Positions 1 to 8,412 are shown, counted from the stretch's first letter. The stretch: DNA of 64,000 nucleotides from an uncultured Bacilli bacterium (GCA_947585665.1 CANPXE010000003.1:47524-111523), one strand, 5' to 3'. The notes: a model not told the origin generated them from the sequence alone. Numbers and translations: made by a program.

Positions 1-1
1 A

Positions 2-811
2 GAAAATAGTGAATTTAATTTAAATGGTATTAGTCAAAGTGAATATCCTAAAATTAATTTAGAAGAAAAAGAAGATTTTGTTTCTATTAATAATCGTATT
101 TTTAAAGCAATTGTTAATCAAACAGCTTTTGCAACTTCTAATGATGAATCAAGACAAATATTAACAGGAATTAACTTTAAAATAAATGGTAATATTATGG
201 AATGTAATGCAACTGATTCTTATCGTTTAGCAAGAAAAGTTATTACTTTACCAACACCATCTGAAGAAAATTATAATGTTGTTGTTCCTGGAAAAAATGT
301 TATTGAGTTTTCAAGAATCTTAAATGATAATGATAATAATATAGAAATTCATATTTTTAATAATAAGATTCTATTTAAATATGATAATATTATCTTTCAA
401 TCTCGTTTAATTAGTGGAAGTTATCCAAATACAAGTAATTTATTCCCAAATGATTGTATTTTAAAAGTTACAGCTAATTTAAATGACTTATATGATGTAA
501 TTGATCGTGCTAGTATTTTAACATCTGATCGTGAAAAGAATATAGTAACGCTTGAAACAAATGATAATACTTTAATCATGCGTTCTTCATCAGCTGAAAT
601 AGGGCGTGTTGAAGAAAAAATGGCTATTGAAAAAGATAATGATGAAAATATAAAGATTTCATTTAGTGCTAGATATATGATGGAAGCATTGCGTTCATTT
701 ACTGGTGATAAAGTTGAATTAAGTTTTGTAGGTGAAGTAAAGCCAATTATTATTAAAAATAAAGATGATGAAGAATTAACACAATTAGTTCTTCCAATTA
801 GAACATATTAA
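2..811 (+). CDS. dnaN: DNA polymerase III beta subunit (sliding clamp), 5' truncated
   Basis: The reading frame is open from base 2, so the window edge cuts the gene; about 270 C-terminal residues are present. The protein forms the ring clamp that holds DNA polymerase III on DNA. The visible part covers the middle and third clamp domains, and the last residues (QLVLPIRTY) match the usual clamp C-terminus, which ends in a PxR-type sequence. An internal ATG at 197 is not the true start. dnaA and oriC are expected just to the left, outside the window. The gene is followed by a promoter region with Spo0A-type boxes rather than by a terminator. Confidence 0.96.
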   Translation, partial: ENSEFNLNGISQSEYPKINLEEKEDFVSINNRIFKAIVNQTAFATSNDESRQILTGINFKINGNIMECNATDSYRLARKVITLPTPSEENYNVVVPGKNVIEFSRILNDNDNNIEIHIFNNKILFKYDNIIFQSRLISGSYPNTSNLFPNDCILKVTANLNDLYDVIDRASILTSDREKNIVTLETNDNTLIMRSSSAEIGRVEEKMAIEKDNDENIKISFSARYMMEALRSFTGDKVELSFVGEVKPIIIKNKDDEELTQLVLPIRTY

Positions 812-813
812 AA

Positions 814-860
814 TTTGACATAAAAAAATATTATTCGACAAAATAGGAAAAATTTCGACA
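814..860 (+). promoter_or_regulatory. Three Spo0A-box-like sites at 20-bp spacing
   Basis: TTCGACA, the consensus 0A box, occurs perfectly at 834-840 and 854-860. TTTGACA, one mismatch, lies at 814-820. The exact 20-bp period puts all three on the same face of the helix. The last box overlaps a possible -35 (TCGACA, 855-860) that is 17 bp from a possible -10 (TATCAT, 878-883), the layout of Spo0A-activated sigma-A promoters. The downstream gene is a comK homologue. The sites are seen directly; Spo0A binding is inferred. Confidence 0.7.
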
Positions 861-865
861 AAGGG

Positions 866-885
866 TTATGATATTATTATCATAA
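866..885. repeat. Perfect 8-bp inverted repeat in the comK promoter
   Basis: TTATGATA (866-873) and TATCATAA (878-885) are perfect reverse complements around a 4-base centre. The dyad covers the likely -10 region of comK and could be an operator. No T-tract follows, so it is not a terminator. Confidence 0.5.
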
Positions 886-917
886 CTTTTTAATTTGTAT
901 TTGAAGGGGGAATTTTT

Positions 918-1370
918 ATGAATGAATATGAAATTAATGAGTTGACTATGGCTGTAATACCAATTAATTACAATCAGACATTAATAAAAGAGTATGATAA
1001 TGAATATGTAATTGATAAAACTGCATATGAAATAATGGAAGATAGTTGTGAATATTATGGTAGTAGTTATAAAGGAAGGTTATCAGCTGCTAAAAAGATG
1101 CTCAATAGTAGTTATAAAATACCTATCGTTATTGAAGAAAGTGAAAATATTATCTTTTTTCCTACTAAATCTAGTTTATTGAGTGATTGCTGTTGGATAA
1201 ATTATAATTTTATAAAGAGATATGATAAAAAAGGACAAAATATAAAAATAACCTTTACTAATAATGAAGAAGTAGAGATTGATATGTCAAAATTATCATT
1301 AGAAAATCAGATATCAAGGTCATCTATGTTGGAACTTATTTGTCGAAAAAGAAAGATTAATAAGAATTAA
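918..1370 (+). CDS. comK: ComK-family competence transcription factor (short form)
   Basis: 150 residues, start ATG after a strong SD (AGGGGG). The protein follows B. subtilis ComK along its length: YEINELTMAVIPI near the N-terminus, SCEYYGSSYKGR near residue 45, a IIFFPTKSS segment near residue 80, CWINYNFIKRY near 93-103, NIKITFTNNEEVEI near 107-120 and SLENQISRSSML near 127-138. ComK is the master activator of DNA-uptake genes and binds paired A/T-rich K-boxes. This copy stops about 40 residues earlier than B. subtilis ComK and lacks the C-terminal FMLYPK-type segment by which MecA delivers ComK to ClpCP. It occupies the slot between dnaN and recF where B. subtilis has yaaA, and has its own promoter region and terminator. 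Family assignment is strong; function as a competence regulator here is inferred. Confidence 0.85.
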   Translation: MNEYEINELTMAVIPINYNQTLIKEYDNEYVIDKTAYEIMEDSCEYYGSSYKGRLSAAKKMLNSSYKIPIVIEESENIIFFPTKSSLLSDCCWINYNFIKRYDKKGQNIKITFTNNEEVEIDMSKLSLENQISRSSMLELICRKRKINKN

Positions 1371-1383
1371 AAAATAAAAAGTT

Positions 1384-1411
1384 AAAAAAAGGCCTAAAAA
1401 ACCTTTTTTTA
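1384..1411 (+). terminator. Rho-independent terminator after comK
   Basis: AAAAAAAGG (1384-1392) pairs with CCTTTTTTT (1402-1410) across a 9-base loop, ending in a T run. It separates comK from the recF-gyrB-gyrA unit. Confidence 0.75.
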
Positions 1412-1430
1412 TTTAAAAAACGCCCAAATT

Positions 1431-1440
1431 ATGATATAAT
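1431..1440 (+). promoter_or_regulatory. Extended -10 promoter for recF-gyrB-gyrA
   Basis: TGATATAAT (1432-1440) is an extended -10 element placed after the comK terminator and about 45 bp before the first translated ATG. No convincing -35 is visible. Confidence 0.5.
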
Positions 1441-1485
1441 GTAAATGTATGTATAGGACTAGTAGTAAAGGGTTAAGGTGGAAAT

Positions 1486-1512
1486 ATGAGCATTTATGAT
1501 ACTTTAAATTGA
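1486..1512 (+). CDS. 8-codon leader ORF overlapping the recF start
   Basis: AAGGTGG (1475-1481) sits 4 bases before ATG 1486. The frame reads MSIYDTLN and stops at TGA 1510-1512. The recF start TTG (1509-1511) overlaps this stop. The good SD belongs to the small ORF and recF has none of its own, so recF is probably translated by termination and re-initiation. No homology is claimed for the peptide. Confidence 0.45.
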   Translation: MSIYDTLN

Positions 1513-2666
1513 TTTTAAGAAAAATTAAATTAGTAAATTTTAGAAATTATGCGAATTTAAATATTAACTTTTCGAAAAATATAAATATTATTATAGGAGA
1601 TAATGCTCAAGGAAAGACAAATTTATTAGAAAGTATATATACCTTAGCTTTAACAAAATCTTATCGTACAACTAATGATGTAAATTTGATAAGAAATAAT
1701 CAAGAAAAATTTATCGTAGTTGGTGAGATAAAAGATAGTAGTGTTTTTAAAAAATTATCAGTAGAGTTACATAATAACAATAAAACAGTTAAATTAAACG
1801 ATAATATCATAAATAAAATATCGGATTATATAGGTAATTTATATGTAATTTTATCTTCTCCTGATGATTTACAAATAATAAAAGGATCACCTTCCGAACG
1901 TCGTAATTTTTTAAATATCGAAATAAGTCAATTATCGAGTAATTATATAAAAAAATATAATGAATTTAATAAGATATTAAAAATGCGTAATGATTATTTA
2001 AAATTATTATTAACTAATAATTTAAGTGATTATAGTTATTTAGATATATTGACTAATAATCTTATTGAACGTGAGTTAGATATCTATATTGAAAGAAATA
2101 ATTTTATTAATAATATTAATGAAAATTTATCTAAAATATATGAAAATATTATGGATATTAGTAATTTAAAAATATTATATCAACCAAATATAGAGATTAA
2201 TGATTTTGATAGAGATAATCTAAGAGAAATTTTAAAAGATAAATATAAGAAAAATATAAAGAGAGAAATCTTAATGGGGATGACTTTATATGGACCACAT
2301 CGTGATGATTTCACTTTTATTATCGAAGAAAATGATATTAAAATATATGGTTCACAAGGTCAACAAAAGATTGCTTTTATTGCTTTGAAATTTGCAGAAA
2401 TTCCTATATTTGAAGAGAAAACAGGAACTAAACCAGTAATATTATTAGATGATATATTTAGTGAATTAGATAAGAAAAAGAAAAATAGATTAATGAAATA
2501 TATTAATGATGATTATCAAGTAATTATTACATCAAATGATACTAAGGATATTGGTAAAGAAATATTAATGAATTCAAAAATTATTAAAGTAAAAGATGGA
2601 AAAATAATTGAAAAAGGTGGAGATAATAATGGAAGAGAAAGTAGTAGAAAAGAATCTAGAGAATGA
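1509..2666 (+). CDS. recF: DNA replication and repair ATPase RecF
   Basis: 385 residues. An SMC-like ABC ATPase that loads RecA at gaps with RecO and RecR. It has the Walker [10 protein letters not shown] near residue 31, the signature GSQGQQK near 280 and the Walker [11 protein letters not shown] near 317. The N-terminus [14 protein letters not shown] is typical of RecF and starts with TTG at 1509, overlapping the stop of an 8-codon leader ORF. The 3' end overlaps gyrB by 38 bp, so the two are translationally linked. Order dnaN-(comK)-recF-gyrB-gyrA matches the conserved origin cluster. Confidence 0.96.
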   Translation: MILRKIKLVNFRNYANLNINFSKNINIIIGDNAQGKTNLLESIYTLALTKSYRTTNDVNLIRNNQEKFIVVGEIKDSSVFKKLSVELHNNNKTVKLNDNIINKISDYIGNLYVILSSPDDLQIIKGSPSERRNFLNIEISQLSSNYIKKYNEFNKILKMRNDYLKLLLTNNLSDYSYLDILTNNLIERELDIYIERNNFINNINENLSKIYENIMDISNLKILYQPNIEINDFDRDNLREILKDKYKKNIKREILMGMTLYGPHRDDFTFIIEENDIKIYGSQGQQKIAFIALKFAEIPIFEEKTGTKPVILLDDIFSELDKKKKNRLMKYINDDYQVIITSNDTKDIGKEILMNSKIIKVKDGKIIEKGGDNNGRESSRKESRE

Positions 2667-4605
2667 AATTGATACAACAGTAGATAGTGACACTGATTAT
2701 GATTCTTCAGCAATTCAAGTATTAGAGGGATTAGAAGCTGTAAGAAGAAGACCAGGAATGTATATAGGAACGACTGATGTTAAAGGATTACATCATCTTG
2801 TTTGGGAAATTGTTGATAACTCAATAGATGAAGCTTTAGCAGGTTTTTGCGATACGATTGAAGTTGTTATTAATAAAGATAATTCAATAACTGTAAAAGA
2901 TAATGGTCGTGGAATTCCAGTTGATATCCATCCAAAGACTGGTGTATCAACAGTTGAAACCGTTTATACAGTATTGCATGCTGGTGGTAAATTTGGTGGT
3001 GGCGGATATAAGGTATCTGGAGGACTTCATGGTGTTGGAGCAAGTGTTGTTAATGCCTTATCTAAATGGGTTGAAGTAACAGTTTATAAACATGGTAAAA
3101 TTTATAAAATGCGTTTTGAAAATGGGGGACATACAACAGAACCATTACATGTCATTGGTGAATGTTCTGAAGAACGTACAGGTACTACTGTTACTTTTAA
3201 ACCAGATCCAGATATATTTGATACTGATATTTATGATTATGAAACACTTAAAACAAGAATTCGTGAATTAGCTTTTTTAAATCGTGGTTTATCAATTAAT
3301 ATAAGAGATGACCGTGATATGGAAGATACTACTGGTGAAACATTTATGTATGAAGGTGGTATTAGTGAATATGTTAGATTTATTAATCAAGGAAAGACGC
3401 CAATTCATGAAGATATCATTCATTTAAGTGGTGAAAAAAATGGTGTTTTCTTTGAAGTAGCAATGCAATATAACACTTCATATAATGCTAATATTTATTC
3501 TTTTGTTAATAATATCAATACTCATGATGGTGGAACTCATGAAGATGGTGTAAAAAGAGCTTTAACGCGTGTTATTAATAACTATGCTAGAAAAAATAAT
3601 ATTTTAAAAGAAAAAGATGAAAATTTAAAGGATGACGATGTTAAAGAAGGTCTTACAATGATTATTTCTTGTAAACATCCAAATCCGCAATTTGAAGGAC
3701 AAACAAAAGGACGTTTAGGTAATTCAGAAGTTAAAAATTTAGCAGATAATATATTTGCTGAAGGATTTGAAAGATTTTTATTAGAGAATCCAGAAGAAGC
3801 AAGAATTATTATAAATAAAGCTGTTCTTGCAAGAAATGCTCGTATGGCTGCTAAAAAAGCAAGAGAAGCAACTCGTAAGAGCGATTTAGCAACGACTAAC
3901 TTCTTTGGAAAATTATCAGATTGTAAGAGTAAAGATCCAACAATATCTGAAATATTTATCGTCGAGGGTGATTCTGCTGGTGGATCTGCTAAAAAGGGTA
4001 GAGATTCCATGACACAAGCTATTCTTCCACTTAGAGGAAAAATATTAAATGTTGAAAAAGCACGTCTTGATAGAGCATTGGGAAATGAAGAAATAAAGAC
4101 AATCATTACTGCATTTGGTACAGGTATTGGTGAATATTTTGATCTATCAAAATTACGTTATGACAAGATTATAATAATGACTGATGCCGATGTTGATGGT
4201 TCTCACATTCGTGTTTTGTTACTAACATTATTTTATCGTTTCTTTAGACCAATCGTTGAAGCAGGACACGTTTATGCAGCACAACCACCATTATTCCGCA
4301 TCATGCATGGTAAGACAAGAAAATATGTATTGAATGAAGAAGAATTAGATGATTATATGAATTCTCTTCCTGAAAATGTACGTTCAAGAGCCGAGATAGC
4401 ACGTATGAAAGGTTTAGGAGAAATGGATGCTGATGAATTAAATGAAACAACAATGGACATTGAAAAGCGTGTTTTGAGAAAGATAACTGTTGATGATTGT
4501 GTTGCTGCTGATGCTATATTTGAAAAATTAATGGGTGACGAAGTTGATCCAAGAAGAAAATTTATTGAGGAAAATGCATGGAATGTGCAAAATATTGATA
4601 TTTAG
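2629..4605 (+). CDS. gyrB: DNA gyrase subunit B
   Basis: 658 residues from ATG 2629, chosen because AAGGTGGAG lies 8-14 bases upstream; an upstream in-frame TTG at 2608 has no SD. GyrB is the ATPase and TOPRIM half of gyrase (A2B2), which introduces negative supercoils. Seen: GHKL ATPase motifs ([31 protein letters not shown]), [20 protein letters not shown] and the metal-binding [10 protein letters not shown], then the tail QPPLFRI and [13 protein letters not shown]. It overlaps the end of recF and is 11 bp before gyrA. Confidence 0.97.
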   Translation: MEEKVVEKNLENEIDTTVDSDTDYDSSAIQVLEGLEAVRRRPGMYIGTTDVKGLHHLVWEIVDNSIDEALAGFCDTIEVVINKDNSITVKDNGRGIPVDIHPKTGVSTVETVYTVLHAGGKFGGGGYKVSGGLHGVGASVVNALSKWVEVTVYKHGKIYKMRFENGGHTTEPLHVIGECSEERTGTTVTFKPDPDIFDTDIYDYETLKTRIRELAFLNRGLSINIRDDRDMEDTTGETFMYEGGISEYVRFINQGKTPIHEDIIHLSGEKNGVFFEVAMQYNTSYNANIYSFVNNINTHDGGTHEDGVKRALTRVINNYARKNNILKEKDENLKDDDVKEGLTMIISCKHPNPQFEGQTKGRLGNSEVKNLADNIFAEGFERFLLENPEEARIIINKAVLARNARMAAKKAREATRKSDLATTNFFGKLSDCKSKDPTISEIFIVEGDSAGGSAKKGRDSMTQAILPLRGKILNVEKARLDRALGNEEIKTIITAFGTGIGEYFDLSKLRYDKIIIMTDADVDGSHIRVLLLTLFYRFFRPIVEAGHVYAAQPPLFRIMHGKTRKYVLNEEELDDYMNSLPENVRSRAEIARMKGLGEMDADELNETTMDIEKRVLRKITVDDCVAADAIFEKLMGDEVDPRRKFIEENAWNVQNIDI

Positions 4606-4616
4606 GGTGGTGTATT

Positions 4617-7259
4617 ATGGATAATAGAGAAGATTTAGATGAATTATTAGATAGAGCAAGTTCAAATGATGATGAACCTATTGATAATACTCCAAAAGAA
4701 AATGTAGAAGATACTGAAAAAGTTAATATTGATAACAATTTTAGTGGATATTTTCATGAACGTGATAGATTAGATCATAATAATATAGTTGATGAAGTAA
4801 AGACATCATTTATGGAATATTCAATGAGTGTTATTAAATCGCGTGCTTTACCTGATTTGCGTGATGGATTAAAACCTGTTCATAGACGTATTTTATGGTC
4901 AATGTATGAATCTGGATATACTCCTGATAAACCACATCGTAAATGTGCTACTACGGTAGGTTACGTTATGGGTCATTATCATCCACATGGTGATAGTTCA
5001 ATTTATGAAGCAATGGTTCGTTTAGCTCAAGATTTTAACCAAAGATATATGTTGATTGATGGTCATGGAAACTTTGGTAATATTGAGGGTGATGGAGCAG
5101 CAGCAATGCGTTATACCGAATCTCGTCTTGCTAAAATATCATTGGAATTATTGCGAGATATCAACAAAGATACAGTTAATATGGAAGATAACTTCGATGT
5201 TACGATGAAAGAACCAACTGTATTACCATCACGTTTTCCAAATGTTTTAGTTAATGGTTCAATGGGAATTGCTGTTGGTATGGCAACAAATATTCCACCT
5301 CATAACTTAGGTGAAGTAATTGATGGATGTGTTGCTTATATTGATAATCCTGATATTGATACTCTTGGTCTAATGAAATATATCAAGGGACCAGATTTTC
5401 CTACAGGTGGTATTATCTTAGGAAATGCAGGTATTATAAAGGCTTATGAAACAGGTCATGGATCTATTACAATTCGTAGTAGAGCGACAATTGAAGATGT
5501 TGGAAGCCATAGTAATATTGTCATTGATGAAGTTCCATATGGTGTTAATACTATGGAATTAAAAAATAAAGTTGCTGAATTAGTACACAATAAGACAATT
5601 GAAGGTATTGCTGATTATCATACTGATTTAAAAGATGGTGTTAAAATCACAATAACTTTAAAAAGAGATGCTAATCCACAAGTTATTTTAAATCAATTAT
5701 ATAAACATACTAATTTTCAAATTAATTATGGAATAATATTCTTAGTTCTTGATGGTCAAACACCTAAGACGCTTGGTCTAAAAGATATTATTTCTAAATA
5801 TATTGAACATCAAAAAGAAGTAATAGTTCGTAGAACTAAATACGATTTAGGAAAAGCTGAAGAAAGAGTTCATATTTTAGAAGGATTAAGAATAGCTCTT
5901 GATAATATTGATGAAGTAGTACACATTGTTAGATCTGCGGAAACAGATGATGAAGCAAGAGCTAAATTACAAGAAAGATTTGGTTTAGATGAAATTCAAT
6001 CTAATAGTATATTAGAGATGAAGATTCGTCGTTTAACTGGTCTAGAGCGTGGAAAAGTTGAAAATGAATTAAATGACTTATTAGTTAAAATTGCTGATTA
6101 TAAAGACATTTTAGCAAAGCCACAAAGAGTTCTAGATATAATTAAAGAAGAAATGTTAGAAATCAAAAAGAAATATGGTGATGAGCGTCGTACAGCTATT
6201 GATATGACAGCTATTGATTATATTGAAGATGAGTCATTAATTCCTGTGGAAAATATAATAATTACTTTAACAAATAAGGGTTATATTAAACGTGTACAAA
6301 ATGACACATTTAAAGTACAAAACAGAGGTGGAGTTGGAATTAAAGGAATGGGTACAAATGAAGAAGATTTCCCAGAAAAATTGATTTCAATGAAAACACA
6401 TGACTACATACTAATGTTCAGTAACCTTGGTAAGGTTTATCGAATGAAAGGTTATGAAGTACCTGAATTTAGTAGACAATCTAAAGGATTACCAATTATT
6501 AATTTACTTCCTATTGAGAAAGAAGAAAAAATTACATCAATGGTAATGGTTAAAGCTGAAGAAGAAGAGAATAAGTATTTGGTATTTGTAACTAAGAAAG
6601 GTGTAGTAAAACGTACTAAACTTGAAGAATTTGAAAGTATTAGAAATAATGGTAAGAAAGCAATCGTATTACGTGAAGGTGATGAGTTAATTACTGTTAA
6701 TAAATCTGATGGTTCTAAAGAAATTGCTATCGGTGCTAATAATGGTCGAATGGTTAGATTTAATGAGAACGAAGTAAGAATTATGGGTCGATCAAGTACT
6801 GGTGTTAAAGGAATTGAATTTGAAGATGAATATGATGTTGTAGGAGCTGAAGTAGTAACTCCTGATCGACAAATTCTTGTCGTAACTGAAAATGGTTATG
6901 GTAAAAAGACTAATGTCGGTGAATACCGATTAACACATCGTGGTAGCAAAGGAGTTAAAGCATTAAATACAACAGAAAAGACAGGTCGTATGGTTGCATT
7001 AAAATGTGTTGATGGTAACGAAGATTTAGTTATCATTACTGATAGTGGTATTACTATTAGAATATCAATGGAACAAGTATCATCATTAGGAAGAAATACA
7101 CAAGGTGTTAGATTAATTCATTTAAAAGATGATCAAAAAGTATCTACTGTTACAACATTAATAAAGTCTGATGATGATGAAATTAATGATGATAATATTG
7201 ATAGTTCTATACCTGTTGATAATTTAAATAATGAAGAATTAGAAGAAGAGGATTTGTAA
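4617..7259 (+). CDS. gyrA: DNA gyrase subunit A
   Basis: 880 residues, start ATG after GGGTGGTG. GyrA is the DNA breakage-reunion subunit. Seen: the winged-helix QRDR HPHGDSSIYEAMVRLAQ, with Ser and Glu at the usual quinolone positions (the Gram-positive wild-type pattern), the catalytic Tyr in AAMRYTESRL, and GIAVGMATNIPPHNLGE. The C-terminal beta-pinwheel begins near residue 535. The GyrA-box reads QNRGGVG instead of consensus QRRGGKG. The protein starts with an acidic extension of about 45 residues and ends in a very acidic tail (NNEELEEEDL). Gene position next to gyrB favours GyrA over ParC. Confidence 0.96.
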   Translation: MDNREDLDELLDRASSNDDEPIDNTPKENVEDTEKVNIDNNFSGYFHERDRLDHNNIVDEVKTSFMEYSMSVIKSRALPDLRDGLKPVHRRILWSMYESGYTPDKPHRKCATTVGYVMGHYHPHGDSSIYEAMVRLAQDFNQRYMLIDGHGNFGNIEGDGAAAMRYTESRLAKISLELLRDINKDTVNMEDNFDVTMKEPTVLPSRFPNVLVNGSMGIAVGMATNIPPHNLGEVIDGCVAYIDNPDIDTLGLMKYIKGPDFPTGGIILGNAGIIKAYETGHGSITIRSRATIEDVGSHSNIVIDEVPYGVNTMELKNKVAELVHNKTIEGIADYHTDLKDGVKITITLKRDANPQVILNQLYKHTNFQINYGIIFLVLDGQTPKTLGLKDIISKYIEHQKEVIVRRTKYDLGKAEERVHILEGLRIALDNIDEVVHIVRSAETDDEARAKLQERFGLDEIQSNSILEMKIRRLTGLERGKVENELNDLLVKIADYKDILAKPQRVLDIIKEEMLEIKKKYGDERRTAIDMTAIDYIEDESLIPVENIIITLTNKGYIKRVQNDTFKVQNRGGVGIKGMGTNEEDFPEKLISMKTHDYILMFSNLGKVYRMKGYEVPEFSRQSKGLPIINLLPIEKEEKITSMVMVKAEEEENKYLVFVTKKGVVKRTKLEEFESIRNNGKKAIVLREGDELITVNKSDGSKEIAIGANNGRMVRFNENEVRIMGRSSTGVKGIEFEDEYDVVGAEVVTPDRQILVVTENGYGKKTNVGEYRLTHRGSKGVKALNTTEKTGRMVALKCVDGNEDLVIITDSGITIRISMEQVSSLGRNTQGVRLIHLKDDQKVSTVTTLIKSDDDEINDDNIDSSIPVDNLNNEELEEEDL

Positions 7260-7274
7260 AAATTCTCTTTTTTT
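7247..7274 (+). terminator. Terminator after gyrA
   Basis: AGAGGATTT (7247-7255) pairs, with one G-U, with AAATTCTCT (7260-7268), followed by a T run. The loop contains the gyrA stop codon. Confidence 0.75.
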
Positions 7275-7311
7275 GTTGAAAAAAAATAATAAATATAATA
7301 TATTATTTATT

Positions 7312-7385
7312 GATGCAATATATATGTTTGGAACCAGGTCAGAATCGGAAGGTAGCAGCCTTAACGAATTATATATATGTGCATC
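7312..7385 (+). ncRNA. ffs: Signal recognition particle RNA, small bacterial form
   Basis: The core ACCAGGTCAGAATCGGAAGG followed by TAGCAGCC (7333-7360) matches the universal SRP domain IV hairpin (ACCAGGUCAGG..CGGAAGG.AGCAGCC in E. coli 4.5S). The outer helix pairs GATGCA plus AT-rich sequence at 7312-7325 with the AT-rich strand ending GTGCATC at 7385; a T run follows at 7387-7392. At about 75-80 nt this is the short 4.5S-like form without the Alu domain of B. subtilis scRNA. A possible promoter is TTGAAA (7276-7281) with TATTAT (7301-7306), spaced 19 bp. It lies 18 bp before tadA. Confidence 0.92.
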
Positions 7386-7403
7386 ATTTTTTATGGTGAT
7401 AAT

Positions 7404-7835
7404 ATGAATGATGAATATTTTATGAGGCTAGCTTTAAAAGAAGCAAAGAAAGCATTAATTCAAGACGAAATACCTGTTGGTGCTGTTATAGTAAAAGATA
7501 ATAGAGTAATCGCAAGAGGATATAATAAGCGTAATAAAACTAATATTATAACTGATCATGCCGAAATAATTGCTATTAATAAAGCTAACAAAAAATTAGA
7601 TAATTGGCGTCTAGAAGATTGTGATATATATATAACATTGGAACCTTGTCCAATGTGTGCAAGTGCTATTGAACAATCTCGTTTTAGAAGAATAATAACA
7701 GGTGCTAATAACAACAATACTGATACAAGTATTATTGTGGAAAAAATATTAAAGACAGATAATTGGCAAAAAAATGTATTAAAATATGAATGTTCTAAAA
7801 TAATAAATGATTTTTTTATAGATAAAAGAAAGTAA
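7404..7835 (+). CDS. tadA: tRNA-specific adenosine deaminase
   Basis: 143 residues. It converts A34 of tRNA-Arg(ACG) to inosine. The zinc site is clear: HAEI with the catalytic Glu near residue 51, and PCPMCAS near residue 80. An in-frame ATG at 7377 lies inside the SRP RNA and is rejected; ATG 7404 gives the family N-terminus NDEYFMRLALKEAKKA. As in B. subtilis it sits beside the SRP RNA and near dnaX. Its stop is followed within 4 bp by a Noc-type palindrome with a T-tract that may double as its terminator. Confidence 0.95.
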   Translation: MNDEYFMRLALKEAKKALIQDEIPVGAVIVKDNRVIARGYNKRNKTNIITDHAEIIAINKANKKLDNWRLEDCDIYITLEPCPMCASAIEQSRFRRIITGANNNNTDTSIIVEKILKTDNWQKNVLKYECSKIINDFFIDKRK

Positions 7836-7839
7836 AAAT

Positions 7840-7853
7840 ATTTCCCGAGAAAT
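7840..7853. promoter_or_regulatory. Noc-binding-type palindrome N1
   Basis: ATTTCCCGAGAAAT, one base off the B. subtilis Noc-binding sequence ATTTCCCGGGAAAT. The flanks extend the dyad (AAAAATATTTC..GAAATATTTTT), and a T run follows, so it can also fold as a terminator for tadA. Confidence 0.7.
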
Positions 7854-7867
7854 ATTTTTTTTTGTAA

Positions 7868-7883
7868 TGTTTCACGTGAAACA
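7868..7883. promoter_or_regulatory. parS site P1
   Basis: TGTTTCACGTGAAACA, a perfect 16-bp ParB/Spo0J binding site. Confidence 0.95.
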
Positions 7884-7904
7884 TATTGATCAAGTGACCA
7901 AATT

Positions 7905-7918
7905 ATTTCCCGAGAAAT
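7905..7918. promoter_or_regulatory. Noc-binding-type palindrome N2
   Basis: ATTTCCCGAGAAAT with symmetric flanks (TT..AA). It starts 21 bp after P1. Confidence 0.7.
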
Positions 7919-7979
7919 AATTTAATAAATAATTAAATGGAAGAAATTAATAGAAGTATGTGTAAACTCAACAAGATAA

Positions 7980-7995
7980 TGTTTCACGTGAAACT
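7980..7995. promoter_or_regulatory. parS site P2
   Basis: TGTTTCACGTGAAACT, 15 of 16 bases of consensus parS. Confidence 0.9.
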
Positions 7996-8014
7996 ATAAA
8001 TAATGATCAAAATT

Positions 8015-8026
8015 ATTTCCCAAAAT
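8015..8026. promoter_or_regulatory. Decayed Noc-type half-site N3
   Basis: ATTTCCC is kept but the right half reads AAAAT, so the dyad is broken. Its position 19 bp after P2, and the shared upstream TGATCAA, mirror the P1-N2 spacing, suggesting a duplicated P-N unit. Confidence 0.4.
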
Positions 8027-8083
8027 AATATATATTTTTGTAATATAAACAAGTTTAAAAATATTAATAATAGCAAAAACCAA

Positions 8084-8099
8084 TGTTTCACGTGAAACA
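8084..8099. promoter_or_regulatory. parS site P3
   Basis: TGTTTCACGTGAAACA, perfect match; the dyad extends to AATGTTT..AAACATT. Confidence 0.95.
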
Positions 8100-8336
8100 T
8101 TGTTTACATAAAATAGTTGAAAATATGTCAAAAATAACTAAATATTAATAAATATTTAACACTTTTTAATGTAAATAATAAAATATAATAATTTTAAAAT
8201 GTTAATTAAATTTTTATAAATTTATGAAATTCCGAATCAAATAAAAATTATTACTTGTAAATAAAAATGACAATAATTTGTTTAATATATGTAAATAAAA
8301 TTGTATAGATTAGTAAATATCTTGGGTAATAAAATA

Positions 8337-8368
8337 TTCAAAATTATTTCCCGGGAAATAATTTTGAA
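8337..8368. promoter_or_regulatory. Noc-binding palindrome N4 in a perfect 32-bp palindrome
   Basis: The core ATTTCCCGGGAAAT (8346-8359) is exactly the B. subtilis Noc consensus. The symmetry is perfect for 16 bp on each side (8337-8352 against 8353-8368). Confidence 0.8.
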
Positions 8369-8398
8369 ATATAAAAAATAATTAAAGAAAGTAAAAAT

Positions 8399-8412
8399 AT
8401 TTCCCGGGAAAT
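8399..8412. promoter_or_regulatory. Noc-binding palindrome N5
   Basis: ATTTCCCGGGAAAT, exact Noc consensus; the dyad extends over about 8393-8418. Confidence 0.8.

Noticed and set aside
1341..1347. TGTCGAA (reverse 0A box) at the end of comK
   Set aside because: Inside coding sequence, single copy, not near a promoter; chance is likely.
1486..1500. Similarity of the leader peptide MSIYD to the N-terminus of RpoE (MSIYDMSK)
   Set aside because: Only five residues; no further match, so treated as coincidence.
3582..4106. 174-residue minus-strand ORF opposite gyrB
   Set aside because: Antisense shadow of a conserved gene, no SD, composition typical of reverse-strand frames.
7377..7403. Upstream ATG extension of tadA
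   Set aside because: It lies inside the SRP RNA helix and gives an N-terminus not found in TadA.
8100..8336. Possible oriC or DnaA-box cluster in the tadA-dnaX gap
   Set aside because: No TTATCCACA-type boxes are present in this stretch; only AT-rich sequence is seen.
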